Shown: positions 34,043-43,386 of the stretch, one piece after another | How positions within the stretch are numbered: the stretch's first letter is position 1 | How the letters are laid out: every line of letters begins with the position of its first letter | NCBI GenBank assembly: GCA_050290245.1 | Contig: JBNKHH010000011.1 | Coordinates: 1 to 64,000, forward strand | DNA length: 64,000 nt | Direction of reading: 5' to 3' | Origin: JBNKHH01 sp050290245 | GTDB lineage: Bacteria > Pseudomonadota > Alphaproteobacteria > Rhodobacterales > Rhodobacteraceae | Notes under the pieces: model-generated | What the model was told of the DNA's origin: nothing | Databases searched by the model: none | What the model saw: only the letters and a program-made list of their open reading frames with translations | Program-made: the position numbers and the translations under genes

Positions 34043-35863
34043 ATGCGTTTCACCCCCCGCCCCGTCTTCGATACACAAGCCTCCGGCGCAGACGGACTCG
34101 GCGATCTGCCTGAGTGGGACCTGAGCGACCTTTACGCCGCGCCCGACGCGCCCGAGATGAAGCGTGACATGGACTGGCTTGAAAACGCCTGTACGGATTT
34201 CGCCGCCGACTACGAAGGCAAGTTGGCCAGTCTGGACGCAGCGGGCATGCTGGACTGTGTACTGCGTTATGAGAAGATCGACCTGATCGCCGGGCGCATC
34301 ATGTCTTTCATCGGATTGCGGTATTACCAGAACACAACGGATGCAGAGCGCGCCAAGGCCATGTCAGACGCGCAGGACAAGATCACGGCGTTCACCACGC
34401 CGCTGGTGTTTTTCTCGCTTGAGATCAATCGGATCGACGATGCCGTCCTGGATGGGTTGTTCGCCGAGAATGCCGACCTGGCACGGTACAAGCCGATTTT
34501 CGAGCGGCTTCGGGCGATGCGTCCCTACCAGTTGTCGGACGAACTGGAAAAGTTTCTGCATGACCAGTCGACAGTCGGGGCGGCGGCCTGGAACAGATTG
34601 TTCGACGAGACCATCGCCGGTTTGGAGTTCGAGATCGACGGCGAGACACGTGGGTTGGAAGCTACGCTGAACGACCTGACCGAGCAGGACCGAACCAAGC
34701 GCGAGGCGGCGGCCAAGGAATTGGCGCGGGTCTTTGGTGAGAACGTCAAACTGTTCGCGCGGGTTCACAATACGCTGGCCAAGGAAAAGGAAATCGAGGA
34801 TCGCTGGCGCGGGATGCCGACGCCTCAGACCGGACGGCACCTGTCGAACCATGTCGAACCCGAAGTGGTCGAAGCGCTGAGAAACGCGGTGGTCAACGCC
34901 TACCCAAAGCTGTCGCATCGGTACTATGAGCTGAAGCGCGGTTGGCTTGGGCTGGACACGATGCAGGTCTGGGACCGGAACGCTCCGCTGCCGATGGAGA
35001 GCGACCGCAAGATTGATTGGGCCGAGGCAAAAGAGACGGTTCTTTCGGCCTATGCCGGGTTCGCCCCCGAAATGGCGACCCTGGCCGAACCGTTCTTTGA
35101 CAAGGGCTGGATCGATGCAGGTGTGAAGCCGGGTAAGGCCCCTGGGGCCTTTGCGCATCCGACGGTGGCCGATGTGCACCCCTATGTGATGCTGAACTAT
35201 CTGGGCAAACCGCGGGATGTGATGACGCTCGCCCACGAGTTGGGCCACGGCGTGCACCAACGTCTGGCGGCGGGGCAGGGAGAACTGCTGGCTTCAACAC
35301 CGCTGACCCTGGCCGAGACGGCCAGTGTGTTCGGTGAAATGCTGACCTTCCGACGCCTTCTGGCCAACGCCCCTTCGGCGGCCGAGCGCAAGGTGATGCT
35401 GGCGGGCAAGGTCGAAGACATGATCAACACGGTCGTGCGTCAGATCGCCTTCTATGATTTCGAGTGCAAGCTGCACGACGCGCGCCGAAATGGTGAACTG
35501 ACGCCGGACGATATCGGCGCCCTGTGGATGAGCGTGCAGGGCGAAAGCCTTGGCCCGGCGTTCGAGTTCATGGAGGGTTATGACACTTTCTGGTCCTACG
35601 TCCCGCATTTCGTGCATTCGCCGTTCTATGTCTACGCCTACGCATTCGGTGACGGCTTGGTGAACGCGCTTTACGCGGTCTATGAAGAAGGCGATCCGGA
35701 CTTTCAGAAAAAGTACTTCGACATGCTGAAGGCAGGCGGATCAAAGCACCACAAGGAATTGTTGGCGCCTTTCGGCCTGGATGCCTCGGACCCGGCATTC
35801 TGGGACAAGGGGCTTTCGATGATCTCGGGTTTTATCGACGAACTTGAGAGGATGGAGGGCTAA
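34043..35863 (+). CDS. M3-family oligoendopeptidase (PepF-like)
   Basis: 606-residue cytoplasmic zinc peptidase that cleaves short peptides. The zinc motif is HELGH in LAHELGHGVHQ (about residue 398-402), followed by the third ligand Glu in the TLAETASVFGEML helix. The N-terminal oligopeptidase lobe and the C-terminal FVHSPFYVYAYAFGDGLVNALY region, typical of PepF, are present. Single-gene unit, forward strand; convergent with the zinc-locus genes. Confidence 0.9.
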   Translation: MRFTPRPVFDTQASGADGLGDLPEWDLSDLYAAPDAPEMKRDMDWLENACTDFAADYEGKLASLDAAGMLDCVLRYEKIDLIAGRIMSFIGLRYYQNTTDAERAKAMSDAQDKITAFTTPLVFFSLEINRIDDAVLDGLFAENADLARYKPIFERLRAMRPYQLSDELEKFLHDQSTVGAAAWNRLFDETIAGLEFEIDGETRGLEATLNDLTEQDRTKREAAAKELARVFGENVKLFARVHNTLAKEKEIEDRWRGMPTPQTGRHLSNHVEPEVVEALRNAVVNAYPKLSHRYYELKRGWLGLDTMQVWDRNAPLPMESDRKIDWAEAKETVLSAYAGFAPEMATLAEPFFDKGWIDAGVKPGKAPGAFAHPTVADVHPYVMLNYLGKPRDVMTLAHELGHGVHQRLAAGQGELLASTPLTLAETASVFGEMLTFRRLLANAPSAAERKVMLAGKVEDMINTVVRQIAFYDFECKLHDARRNGELTPDDIGALWMSVQGESLGPAFEFMEGYDTFWSYVPHFVHSPFYVYAYAFGDGLVNALYAVYEEGDPDFQKKYFDMLKAGGSKHHKELLAPFGLDASDPAFWDKGLSMISGFIDELERMEG

Positions 35864-35869
35864 GGAGCC

Positions 35870-36403
35870 CTATTGAACTTCGAGGCGCGTTTCAACCAGA
35901 CCGTTCAGACGCATGCAGTCGGTGGTGTCGGTTTTCGAGAAAAGCCGGGGTCGTTTGCAGACCTGTCCCGAAAAGATCGCCGTGACCTGGCCAAAGCTGC
36001 CCCAGATCTCAAACGACAGAACCTGGACTTCGACCGGTTCCGGGGCTCCGCGGCTGGTCCAGAGCGGGCCGGAAAGTCCGCTGGGCGTATAGAGAATATC
36101 GACTGACATGGGTGCCGCTCCAGGTTCGTAGAGGCCCCGGAAGCGGACGTCGATATTAAGCACATCTTTGCTGGTGAACTTGGGCACCGGGTGGCCCTGG
36201 AACTGCAGTTCAGCCAGGTGCCCGCTTTGCCGAAAGGTCGCCGTGGCGATGTCTCCCTCACCCTGCCGGAAAGTGATCGTGTGCCAGGTACGACGATTCC
36301 CGTCCAGGAAAGCGGTGATCTTTCCGAGTTCCTCCGCCAACGCACATGCAGGGCCAACCACGGCGAGGGTGGCGGCGAGGCAGAAGGCTGCGCCCCTAGG
36401 CAC
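35870..36403 (-). CDS. exported protein in zinc-uptake operon
   Basis: 177 residues with a signal peptide ending at ACALAEE. It contains ITAFLDGNRRTWHTITFRQ and two cysteines near 148 and 162. No named family is recognised. GTG start overlapping the znuB stop by 8 bases, so it is co-translated with the zinc permease. Probably periplasmic and zinc-regulated, but the role is unknown. Confidence 0.7.
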   Translation of the reverse strand: MPRGAAFCLAATLAVVGPACALAEELGKITAFLDGNRRTWHTITFRQGEGDIATATFRQSGHLAELQFQGHPVPKFTSKDVLNIDVRFRGLYEPGAAPMSVDILYTPSGLSGPLWTSRGAPEPVEVQVLSFEIWGSFGQVTAIFSGQVCKRPRLFSKTDTTDCMRLNGLVETRLEVQ

Positions 36404-37187
36404 GGCCGTCCCACAGGCGGGTCACAAGGAAAGCCAGGGTTGCGACCGTCACGATTGAGGGCCCGGCGGGTGTGTCCAGATGCCATGCGGCGGCGAGTCC
36501 ACCGAGCGTAGAGGCGGCTCCGATGCACACGGCGATCAAAGCCATGCGCTCGGGCGTTTGCGACAAGGGGCGGGCGGCTGCTGCGGGGATGACCAGGAGC
36601 GCGCCGATCAACAGCACCCCCACGACCTTGATCGCGACGGCAACGACAACGGCGAGAGCCAGAGTCAGGATCAGGTGTTCGCGGTGCGGTTTCAGACCTG
36701 CGGCCTGGGCCAGGTCGGGGTTCAGGGTTGACATCAAGAGGGCCGACCACCGCCACCAAAGGAGCCCCAGGACAAGAAGAGCACCGCCCCAGATCAGGAC
36801 GAGGTCGATACGGTTCACGGCCAGGATATCGCCGAATAGAAACGCCATCATGTCGATGCGAACGCCCTCGACGAATGAGACAGCAACCAGTCCCAGGGCA
36901 AGCCCTCCGTGGGCCGCTACGCCCAGCACGGTATCGGCGGCGTGGCCGCGCTCGCCCAGACGGTTGACTGCCGTGGCCATGGCAAGCGCGACCAGAAGTG
37001 TTCCGGCAAAAATCGGCAGGTTCAGTGCCAGGGCGAGGGCAACGCCGAGGACGGCGGCGTGGGCGGTGGCGTCGCCGAAATAGGCCATCCGCCGCCAGAC
37101 GACAAAGCATCCCAGGGGGGCTGCAGCAAGCGCGACACCGACACCGGCAAACGCGGCGCGGACCAGAAACGAGTCAAAGACGCTCAT
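36396..37187 (-). CDS. znuB: zinc ABC transporter permease ZnuB
   Basis: 263 residues with about eight hydrophobic segments, the ABC-3 metal permease family. The N-terminal FLVRAAFAGVGVALAAAPLGCFVVWRRMAYFGDATAHAAVLG motif (Gly-Asp with the Ala-His) is characteristic, as is LLIGALLVIPAAAARPL. It overlaps znuC by 4 bases and the exported protein gene by 8. Confidence 0.92.
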   Translation of the reverse strand: MSVFDSFLVRAAFAGVGVALAAAPLGCFVVWRRMAYFGDATAHAAVLGVALALALNLPIFAGTLLVALAMATAVNRLGERGHAADTVLGVAAHGGLALGLVAVSFVEGVRIDMMAFLFGDILAVNRIDLVLIWGGALLVLGLLWWRWSALLMSTLNPDLAQAAGLKPHREHLILTLALAVVVAVAIKVVGVLLIGALLVIPAAAARPLSQTPERMALIAVCIGAASTLGGLAAAWHLDTPAGPSIVTVATLAFLVTRLWDGRA

Positions 37188-37924
37188 GACGCATGCTCAT
37201 GATCGTGCGCATGGTCATGATCATGGGCGTGGTCGTGCTCGTGCCGATACAACGCCAGAGCACCGCCCGTGCCGGTGCCGAACAGTGCGCGATATTCGGG
37301 GGCCGAAGCGACGTGCTCGGGCGAGCCGTGGCAGCAGACGTGGCCATTTAGGCAGATCACGCGATCAGAAGCCGCCATCACGACGTGCAGTTCGTGGCTA
37401 ACCATCAGGACGGCGGCGTTCATGTCGCGCGATAATTCTTCGATCAGGCGATAGAACTCGGCAGAACCACCTTGGTCGAGGCCCTGCGTTGCTTCGTCGA
37501 GGATCAATAGTTCGGGTTTGCCGACGATGGCACGAGCCAGTTGGACCCGCTGAAGCTGGCCACCCGAGAGGTCGGACATCTGCCGGTCGGTCAGATCGGC
37601 AGCGCCAACGCGGGTGAGCGCCGCGGCTACGTCATTGTCCGGCAAGGCACGTGGGAGGTCGAGGAACCGGCGCACGGTCATCGGCAGGGTTTTGTCGAGG
37701 TGGAGTTTTTGCGGCACATAGCCGATCCGAAGACGGGGCTTGCGCGTAATGCGGCCGCTGGCAGGCACGGCGCCGATGATGGCACGCAAAAGGGTGGATT
37801 TGCCCGAACCGTTCGGCCCGACGATGGTGACGATTTCGCCCGCGTCCAGCGTCACGTCGACGTGGTGGAGGATTTGGTGGTTGCCCAGCCTGACACCCAG
37901 CCTCTCGACAGTGATCAGGCGCAT
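37184..37924 (-). CDS. znuC: zinc ABC transporter ATPase ZnuC
   Basis: 246 residues from the ATG at 37924 (MRLITVERLGVRLG); an upstream in-frame extension lies within zur and is ignored. Walker A VGPNGSGKSTLL, signature LSGGQLQRVQLARA, Walker B LLILDEAT. The C-terminus is a His/Asp-rich tail (HEHDHAHDHDHAHDHEHAS) that may buffer zinc. It overlaps zur by 10 bases and znuB by 4. Confidence 0.93.
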   Translation of the reverse strand: MRLITVERLGVRLGNHQILHHVDVTLDAGEIVTIVGPNGSGKSTLLRAIIGAVPASGRITRKPRLRIGYVPQKLHLDKTLPMTVRRFLDLPRALPDNDVAAALTRVGAADLTDRQMSDLSGGQLQRVQLARAIVGKPELLILDEATQGLDQGGSAEFYRLIEELSRDMNAAVLMVSHELHVVMAASDRVICLNGHVCCHGSPEHVASAPEYRALFGTGTGGALALYRHEHDHAHDHDHAHDHEHAS

Positions 37925-38382
37925 CGGGCGGCCTCGCAATTCGGACAGACGCCGACGGCTTCGACCACGGCGCGTTCGATCTTGAAGCCAGCGTCGCGGG
38001 CAAAGTCGCCGAGCCGGCCCTTGGTAGGTTCGGAAGGAGCCTCGGCCACGGAGTCGCAGACCCGGCAAATCAGGAAGGCAGGCGAGTGGTCGGTGCCTGG
38101 ATGGGCGCAGGCGATAAAAGCGTTCAGCCGTTCGATCCTGTGCGCAAAGCCGTTTTTCACAAGGAAGTCCAACGCGCGGTAGGCGGTTGGGGGTTTGGCG
38201 CCTTTTCCGAGGATTTCGAGGATTTCATAGGCGCCGAGGGCGCGGTGCTCGCGCAAAAGGATCTCCAGCACCCGTTTGCGCGCATCTGTCAGTTGCAGCC
38301 CGGCTTCCTTGCAGTGCTCGGCCGCCGCATCAATACCAGAGGCTATGCAGTGCGTGTGGTCGTGAATTTCAAAGCCGAGCAT
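37915..38382 (-). CDS. zur: zinc uptake regulator Zur (Fur family)
   Basis: 155 residues. The winged helix is QLTDARKRVLEILLREHRALGAYEILE; the CRVCDS and CPNCEAA pairs are the structural zinc site and the HDHTHC N-terminus holds His residues. It represses znu genes when zinc is plentiful. First gene of the minus-strand unit, divergent from znuA, with a palindromic box in the shared promoter. Confidence 0.9.
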   Translation of the reverse strand: MLGFEIHDHTHCIASGIDAAAEHCKEAGLQLTDARKRVLEILLREHRALGAYEILEILGKGAKPPTAYRALDFLVKNGFAHRIERLNAFIACAHPGTDHSPAFLICRVCDSVAEAPSEPTKGRLGDFARDAGFKIERAVVEAVGVCPNCEAARCA

Positions 38383-38413
38383 CGCGGGTCCTTTTAGCGT
38401 TTAGGGATTGATA

Positions 38414-38428
38414 TGTTATAATATAACA
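38414..38428. promoter_or_regulatory. Zur-box candidate
   Basis: TGTTATAATATAACA is a perfect 7-1-7 palindrome (arms TGTTATA and TATAACA), AT-rich as Zur boxes are in this group. It sits midway between the divergent zur-znuCB and znuA starts and so could control both. Confidence 0.75.
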
Positions 38429-38465
38429 AATATCAAGCAGTCTCCTGATTGAAAGGTGACTGTCG

Positions 38466-39383
38466 ATGCTTCGTTTTCTGCCTCTTGTTCTGCTGCTATT
38501 TGCCTCTCCGGCGACCGCGGATGCGCCGCGTGTCGCTGTCGATATCGCGCCCGTTCACAGCCTTGTGGCTCGCGTGATGGAGGGTATTGGAGAGCCTGAT
38601 TTGATCCTCCCGCCAGGCGCCTCTCCGCACGAACACGCCATGCGCGCCTCGGAGGCTGCCGCATTGGAGCAGGCCGATCTAGTGTTCTGGGTTGGGCATG
38701 AACTGACGCCGTGGCTGGAGCGGCCATTGGAGACTTTGGCGGCGGACGCGGCGACGGTCTCTCTTCTGGAGGTCGAGGGAACGATTTTGCACAGCTATCG
38801 GGACGAAGCCAAACATGATGAAGACGAACATAACGAAACGGATCATGAGGAAAGCCACCACGAGCATTCCGGATCGGTTGATCCTCATGCCTGGCTTGAT
38901 CCTGTAAACGGTGCAATCTGGATGACGGCGATCGCAGAAGAACTGGCTCAGTTCGATCCCGAGAACGCAGACGCCTACCGGGCGAATGCGGCGGCGGGGC
39001 AGGCAGAACTGGCAGCTCTCCAAGACCGGATGTCCAACGCAATGACTCACCCCATTGTCTACGCCGTGTACCACGACGCCTATCAGTACTTCGAAGCCCG
39101 GTTCGGTCTGGAACCTGTCTTTTCCATCGCATCTTCCCACGCGGTGGCGCCGGGGCCAAAGCGAATCACCGAACTGCGCGCAACGGCACGCGAGACGGGA
39201 CTGTTCTGTGTTTTTGCCGAACCACAGGAGAATTCGCGGATTGTTGAAACCGTTGTGGAAGGCTTGGATGTGCCGGTTCTGGTCATCGATCCGCTCGGTG
39301 CGGCGATTGCGCCGTCGAACCAACTGTACTTGGACTTGATGGCGACTCTGGCCGCATCATTTAATACCTGCGCAGCGCGCTGA
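38466..39383 (+). CDS. znuA: periplasmic zinc-binding protein ZnuA
   Basis: 305 residues with signal peptide MLRFLPLVLLLFASPATA. Conserved zinc ligands: His in IAPVHSLVARV, the GASPHEHAM block and VDPHAWLDP near 140. It has a long His/Asp-rich loop (DEDEHNETDHEESHHEHSG, about 120-138), a known ZnuA feature. Divergent from zur. Confidence 0.93.
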   Translation: MLRFLPLVLLLFASPATADAPRVAVDIAPVHSLVARVMEGIGEPDLILPPGASPHEHAMRASEAAALEQADLVFWVGHELTPWLERPLETLAADAATVSLLEVEGTILHSYRDEAKHDEDEHNETDHEESHHEHSGSVDPHAWLDPVNGAIWMTAIAEELAQFDPENADAYRANAAAGQAELAALQDRMSNAMTHPIVYAVYHDAYQYFEARFGLEPVFSIASSHAVAPGPKRITELRATARETGLFCVFAEPQENSRIVETVVEGLDVPVLVIDPLGAAIAPSNQLYLDLMATLAASFNTCAAR

Positions 39384-39495
39384 TCATGATACAGGCCGCA
39401 CTTCGCTCAGTAGCGCTCATGCGAAGAGATTGACTCGCTGCTGCGCTTTGCCACAATTTCGACACAGTTGAAGCTTGGGGGCTTTGTAACCTGCC

Positions 39496-40377
39496 ATGAC
39501 CGTCCAACGTTTGACGCTTCTGCCACAGCGGAACGCGGACAAGCCCGCCTTTGAGCGCGTTGTGCCGCTCGATCCGGAACTGCCACCGGTTGAGGTCGTG
39601 TCGGTGGCGCGCATGGCGCAGGGCGGTCGATGGCGGACCGAGGCGATGCGCAGCTATGATCGTCCGGTGCTGATCTGGTTTACGCGGGGCCAGGGGCGCC
39701 TCACGATTGCCGGGCGTAATTCCGGCTATAGCCCGCACAACCTCGTATTCCTCCCGACGCGTACGATGCATGGGTTCTCGGCTTCGGGTCCTGTACTGGG
39801 CTCGGTTGTGTTTCTGAGCGACCAACCCGGAAGCGATTGGCCTGCGGATCCCTTGCACCTGCGCCTGCACCATGTGCAGCAGCAACGCGAACTGACGGGG
39901 ATGATCGACGCCATGCAGCGCGAGGCCGAAAGCGGGTGCAGTCATTCGAACCGGGCCCTGCTCCATCATGTCGGGTTGTTGTCAGTCTGGCTGGCCCGCA
40001 TTTCCGAGAGCCATGCCGAGTCGCCGACCCAGTCGCCCGCAACCCGGCTGGACACGGCTGCGCACAGATTGGCCGAGGCCTTTACCGCGCTGATCGAGAG
40101 GGATTTCCGCAAGCCGGACGGGGTGCAGCACTACGCCGCGCTCTTGGGCGTGACGCCAACGCATTTGTCGCGGGTATGCCGCAAGGTATCGGGTCGCCCC
40201 GCGTTGGACATCCTCACGGACCGACGCCATTTCGAAGCAAAGCGCCTTCTGCGGGACACAAATATTCGTATTTCGGATATTTCGCGCAGCTGTGGGTTCT
40301 CCTCTGCTGCGTATTTCACACGAGCCTTTCGAGCGAGAGCTGGCCAGAGCCCCTCTGAATTTAGGGTTGGACGGTAA
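39496..40377 (+). CDS. AraC-family transcription regulator
   Basis: 293 residues: an N-terminal cupin-like sensing domain (about 1-170) and a C-terminal pair of helix-turn-helix units with YAALLGVTPTHLSRVCRKVSGRPA and ISDISRSCGFSSAAYFTRAFRARAGQSPSEFR. It precedes the peptide-importer gene set on the same strand by 165 bases, so it may control it, but it could also act elsewhere. Confidence 0.88.
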   Translation: MTVQRLTLLPQRNADKPAFERVVPLDPELPPVEVVSVARMAQGGRWRTEAMRSYDRPVLIWFTRGQGRLTIAGRNSGYSPHNLVFLPTRTMHGFSASGPVLGSVVFLSDQPGSDWPADPLHLRLHHVQQQRELTGMIDAMQREAESGCSHSNRALLHHVGLLSVWLARISESHAESPTQSPATRLDTAAHRLAEAFTALIERDFRKPDGVQHYAALLGVTPTHLSRVCRKVSGRPALDILTDRRHFEAKRLLRDTNIRISDISRSCGFSSAAYFTRAFRARAGQSPSEFRVGR

Positions 40378-40542
40378 ATCGCCGCATGGCGTCGTTTTTA
40401 GATGCGCGCAATGTCGCAAATGTTACAGTCTCTGCCGGAAGAAGCCGTTGACCTGCGCCATGGGGCGTGCCGAAATGGCCGCAATATCTAATGACAGCCG
40501 GGCAGTATACCTGGCGAAGTCTATCCAGGGAGTAGCGAGAAC

Positions 40543-42207
40543 ATGACCCACTCAATCACTACACGCCGTGATGTGCATCCAGCGGCTCTTATGCATGCTG
40601 ATGAATATCGCGAGGGCAAGATCAGCCGTCGTGAGTTTCTGACCCGCGCGACCGCACTGGGGGTCACCGCCACAGCTGCATATGGGCTCATCGGTGCCAC
40701 GCAACCCGCGCAGGCCGCCGGACATGCCCAGATGGGCGGCACGCTGCGCGTGCAGATGCAGATCAAGGCGCTGAAAGACACGCGGACTGCCGACTGGTCC
40801 GAGATCGCCAACGCCACCCGCGGTACGCTTGAGTACCTGGTTGAATACAACAACGACGGCTCGGTCAGAGGCATGTTGCTGGAAGGCTGGGACATCAACG
40901 CGGACGCAACTGAATACGTTCTTCACGTCCGCAAAGGCGTAAAGTGGAACAACGGTGATGACTTCACCGCCGAGGACGTTGCGCGCAACATCGCCGGCTG
41001 GTGCGACAAGACGGTCGAGGCGAACTCGATGGCCGGACGTTTCGCGACACTGATTGATGGCAACACCAACAAGGCGATCGATGGCGCCATCGAAGTGGTC
41101 GACAGCCATACGGTCAAGCTGTCACTGCCAAATCCCGATATTTCGCTCATCCCGGGCATGGCCGACTATCCAGCGGCAGTGACCCATGTGTCCTATGATC
41201 CCGCTGATCCGACCAACTTCGTCGGCACCGGTCCATACCTTCTTGACGAGTTCGAAGTGGGCGTGAAGGCGACGTTGGTGAAAAATACCGATCACGCCTG
41301 GTGGGGAACCGACGTTTACGGCGGACCCTTTCTTGACCGCATCGAGTATATCGACTTTGGCACCGACGCTGCCGCATGGCTTGCCGCGATCGAGTCGGAA
41401 GAGGTCGATATGCTGTACGAGTCGGTTGGTGAGTTCATCGACATCATGGACGATCTGGGCCTGAAAAAGTCCGAGGTTGTCACCGCCGCGACGCTTGTCA
41501 TCCGCCCGAACCAGTTGGCCGAGATCGATGGTGTCAAGCCGTATGCCGACGCCCGTGTCCGCAAGGCGCTGCAATTGGCCGTGGACAACGCCGTCTGCCT
41601 TGAGCTTGGTTATGGGAACCGCGGTGTCACAGCCGAGAACCACCACGTCGCACCGATCCATCCCGAATACGCTGAACTGCCGCCCATTGAGCGCAATGTC
41701 GACGAGGCGCGCCGTCTGATGGAAGAAGCCGGCATGATGGATTTCGAACACGAGATCATCTCGATCGACGACGACTGGCGCAAGAACACGACCGACGCGG
41801 TGGCGGCTCAGTTGCGGGATGCCGGTTTCAACGTCAAGCGGACGATCCTGCCCGGCTCGACGTTCTGGAACGACTGGACCAAATACGCCTACAGCTCGAC
41901 CAACTGGAACCACCGTCCGCTGGGCGTCCAGATTCACGCGCTGGCTTACCGATCGGGCGAGGCCTGGAACGAGTTCGGTTGGTCCAATGACGAGTTCGAC
42001 GCTCTTCTGACCCAGGCTCTGGCTATCGCCGATGCCGATGCGCGCCGCGAGGTCATGGCGAAGATGGAGAAGCTGATCCAGGACGAAGGCGTGACCATCC
42101 AGCCTTATTGGCGGTCGCTGTACCGCCACATGCGCGAAAACGTGGTGGGCGCTGACATGCACATCACCTTCGAGCATCATCACTACAAGTGGGGCCTTGC
42201 GGCCTGA
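40543..42207 (+). CDS. Tat-exported peptide/opine ABC binding protein
   Basis: 554 residues, family SBP_bac_5 (Dpp/Opp type). A twin-arginine signal (SRREFLTRATALGVTATAA near residue 24) replaces the usual Sec signal. The family domain starts at GGTLRVQMQ and contains FTAEDVARNIAGW near 130 and GTGPYLLDEFEVG near 228. The first gene of an importer unit; a strong terminator follows it, as often seen when the binding protein is overproduced relative to the permeases. Confidence 0.9.
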   Translation: MTHSITTRRDVHPAALMHADEYREGKISRREFLTRATALGVTATAAYGLIGATQPAQAAGHAQMGGTLRVQMQIKALKDTRTADWSEIANATRGTLEYLVEYNNDGSVRGMLLEGWDINADATEYVLHVRKGVKWNNGDDFTAEDVARNIAGWCDKTVEANSMAGRFATLIDGNTNKAIDGAIEVVDSHTVKLSLPNPDISLIPGMADYPAAVTHVSYDPADPTNFVGTGPYLLDEFEVGVKATLVKNTDHAWWGTDVYGGPFLDRIEYIDFGTDAAAWLAAIESEEVDMLYESVGEFIDIMDDLGLKKSEVVTAATLVIRPNQLAEIDGVKPYADARVRKALQLAVDNAVCLELGYGNRGVTAENHHVAPIHPEYAELPPIERNVDEARRLMEEAGMMDFEHEIISIDDDWRKNTTDAVAAQLRDAGFNVKRTILPGSTFWNDWTKYAYSSTNWNHRPLGVQIHALAYRSGEAWNEFGWSNDEFDALLTQALAIADADARREVMAKMEKLIQDEGVTIQPYWRSLYRHMRENVVGADMHITFEHHHYKWGLAA

Positions 42208-42215
42208 TGAACTGA

Positions 42216-42248
42216 AATGCGCCCGCAGATCGCTGCGGGCGCATTTTT
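42216..42248 (+). terminator. terminator between binding protein and permease genes
   Basis: Stem AATGCGCCCGCAG (42216-42228) with CTGCGGGCGCATT (42233-42245), a 4-base loop ATCG and T residues following. Partial read-through would set the ratio of binding protein to permease. Confidence 0.8.
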
Positions 42249-42326
42249 CATAAGCGTGGACCAGCCCCCGGGGCTGATAGAGATCGCAAACGATCCGCTG
42301 TCCGCGACTCAACAACGGGAGCCTTG

Positions 42327-43373
42327 ATGGGACTTTTCATCCTGCGCCGGCTGGGCGTGATGATCCTGACGGCATTGTGCCTGACGTTCATCGTCTTCTT
42401 TCTGACCAACCTATATCCGAACCTTGAAAAACTGGCGAAAACGCAGGGCAACCAGCGTATGTCGGACGAAGCGGTGACTTCATTCCTGGGCAAGAACGGC
42501 TATCTCCAGCCCTTGCCGGTCAAGTATGGTCAGTGGCTTGGCGTATTGCCGGGTCATACCTTTGAGGACCCGGAGACAGGGAAAATTACCGGGCGTTGCA
42601 TCGCGCCGGGGCAAGATGCAGCCGAGGCCCCCGGATTCTGCGGCATCCTGCAGGGCGCCTGGGGTGAATCGACAGTCTTCAAGACCGAGGTTAGCGACAT
42701 CATCGCCACGCGACTTGGTCTGACCGCGAAACTGATGTTCTGGGTTATGGTCTTGATGGTGCCTTCGGCTCTGATCATTGGTGTTCTGGCCGGCATGCGC
42801 GAAGGCTCCAAACTTGACCGGTCCCTATCGACATTTTCCATCGCCTCTACAGCGACACCGGAATACGTCTCTGGCGTGATCTTCATCACGCTCTTCGCCT
42901 CATCGGCGGGGTGGAAGATTTTCAAGGGAACGGCCACCAGCGCGGCGGATGACGCGAATTTCTGGAACTTTTTCCTGCCGGTTTTGACCATCGCGCTGTA
43001 CGGCATGGGATACATCGCCCGCATGACCCGTGCCTCGATGACCGAAGTCATGACGGCTCAGTACATCCGTACGGCCCGGCTGAAGGGTGTCAGCTTCAAA
43101 AACATCGTTCTGAAACACGCATTGAGAAATGCCCTGATTGCCCCGTTCACGGTGATCATGCTGCAGTTTCCGTGGCTCTTGAACGGCGTGGTCATCGTCG
43201 AGACCCTGTTCAACTATAAGGGCTTTGGGTGGACGCTGGTGCAAGCGGCCGGAAACAACGACATCGAACTCCTGCTGGCTTGCTCGGTGGTAGCCGTCTT
43301 CGTCGTGCTGGTGACGCAGCTCATATCCGATATCGGGTATGTCTTCCTGAACCCCCGCATTCGCATCGCCTGA
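42327..43373 (+). CDS. Dpp-type ABC permease, DppB-like
   Basis: 348 residues from ATG 42327, next to CGGGAG at suitable spacing (a TTG one codon upstream is in frame). About six membrane helices; the cytoplasmic EAA loop YIRTARLKGVSFKNIVLKHALRNALI is near residue 250. Residues about 40-130 form a large periplasmic loop with two Cys. Pairs with the following permease. Confidence 0.88.
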   Translation: MGLFILRRLGVMILTALCLTFIVFFLTNLYPNLEKLAKTQGNQRMSDEAVTSFLGKNGYLQPLPVKYGQWLGVLPGHTFEDPETGKITGRCIAPGQDAAEAPGFCGILQGAWGESTVFKTEVSDIIATRLGLTAKLMFWVMVLMVPSALIIGVLAGMREGSKLDRSLSTFSIASTATPEYVSGVIFITLFASSAGWKIFKGTATSAADDANFWNFFLPVLTIALYGMGYIARMTRASMTEVMTAQYIRTARLKGVSFKNIVLKHALRNALIAPFTVIMLQFPWLLNGVVIVETLFNYKGFGWTLVQAAGNNDIELLLACSVVAVFVVLVTQLISDIGYVFLNPRIRIA

Positions 43374-43386
43374 GGAGGAGAGAGAC

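Noticed and set aside
37190..37250. short repeated GATCATG-type units resembling a CRISPR or tandem repeat
   Set aside because: They encode the His/Asp-rich tail of ZnuC; spacing is codon-based and there are no spacers.
41122..42315. 397-codon frame antisense to the peptide-binding protein gene
   Set aside because: Same high-GC shadow effect; no start signal and it crosses the terminator.
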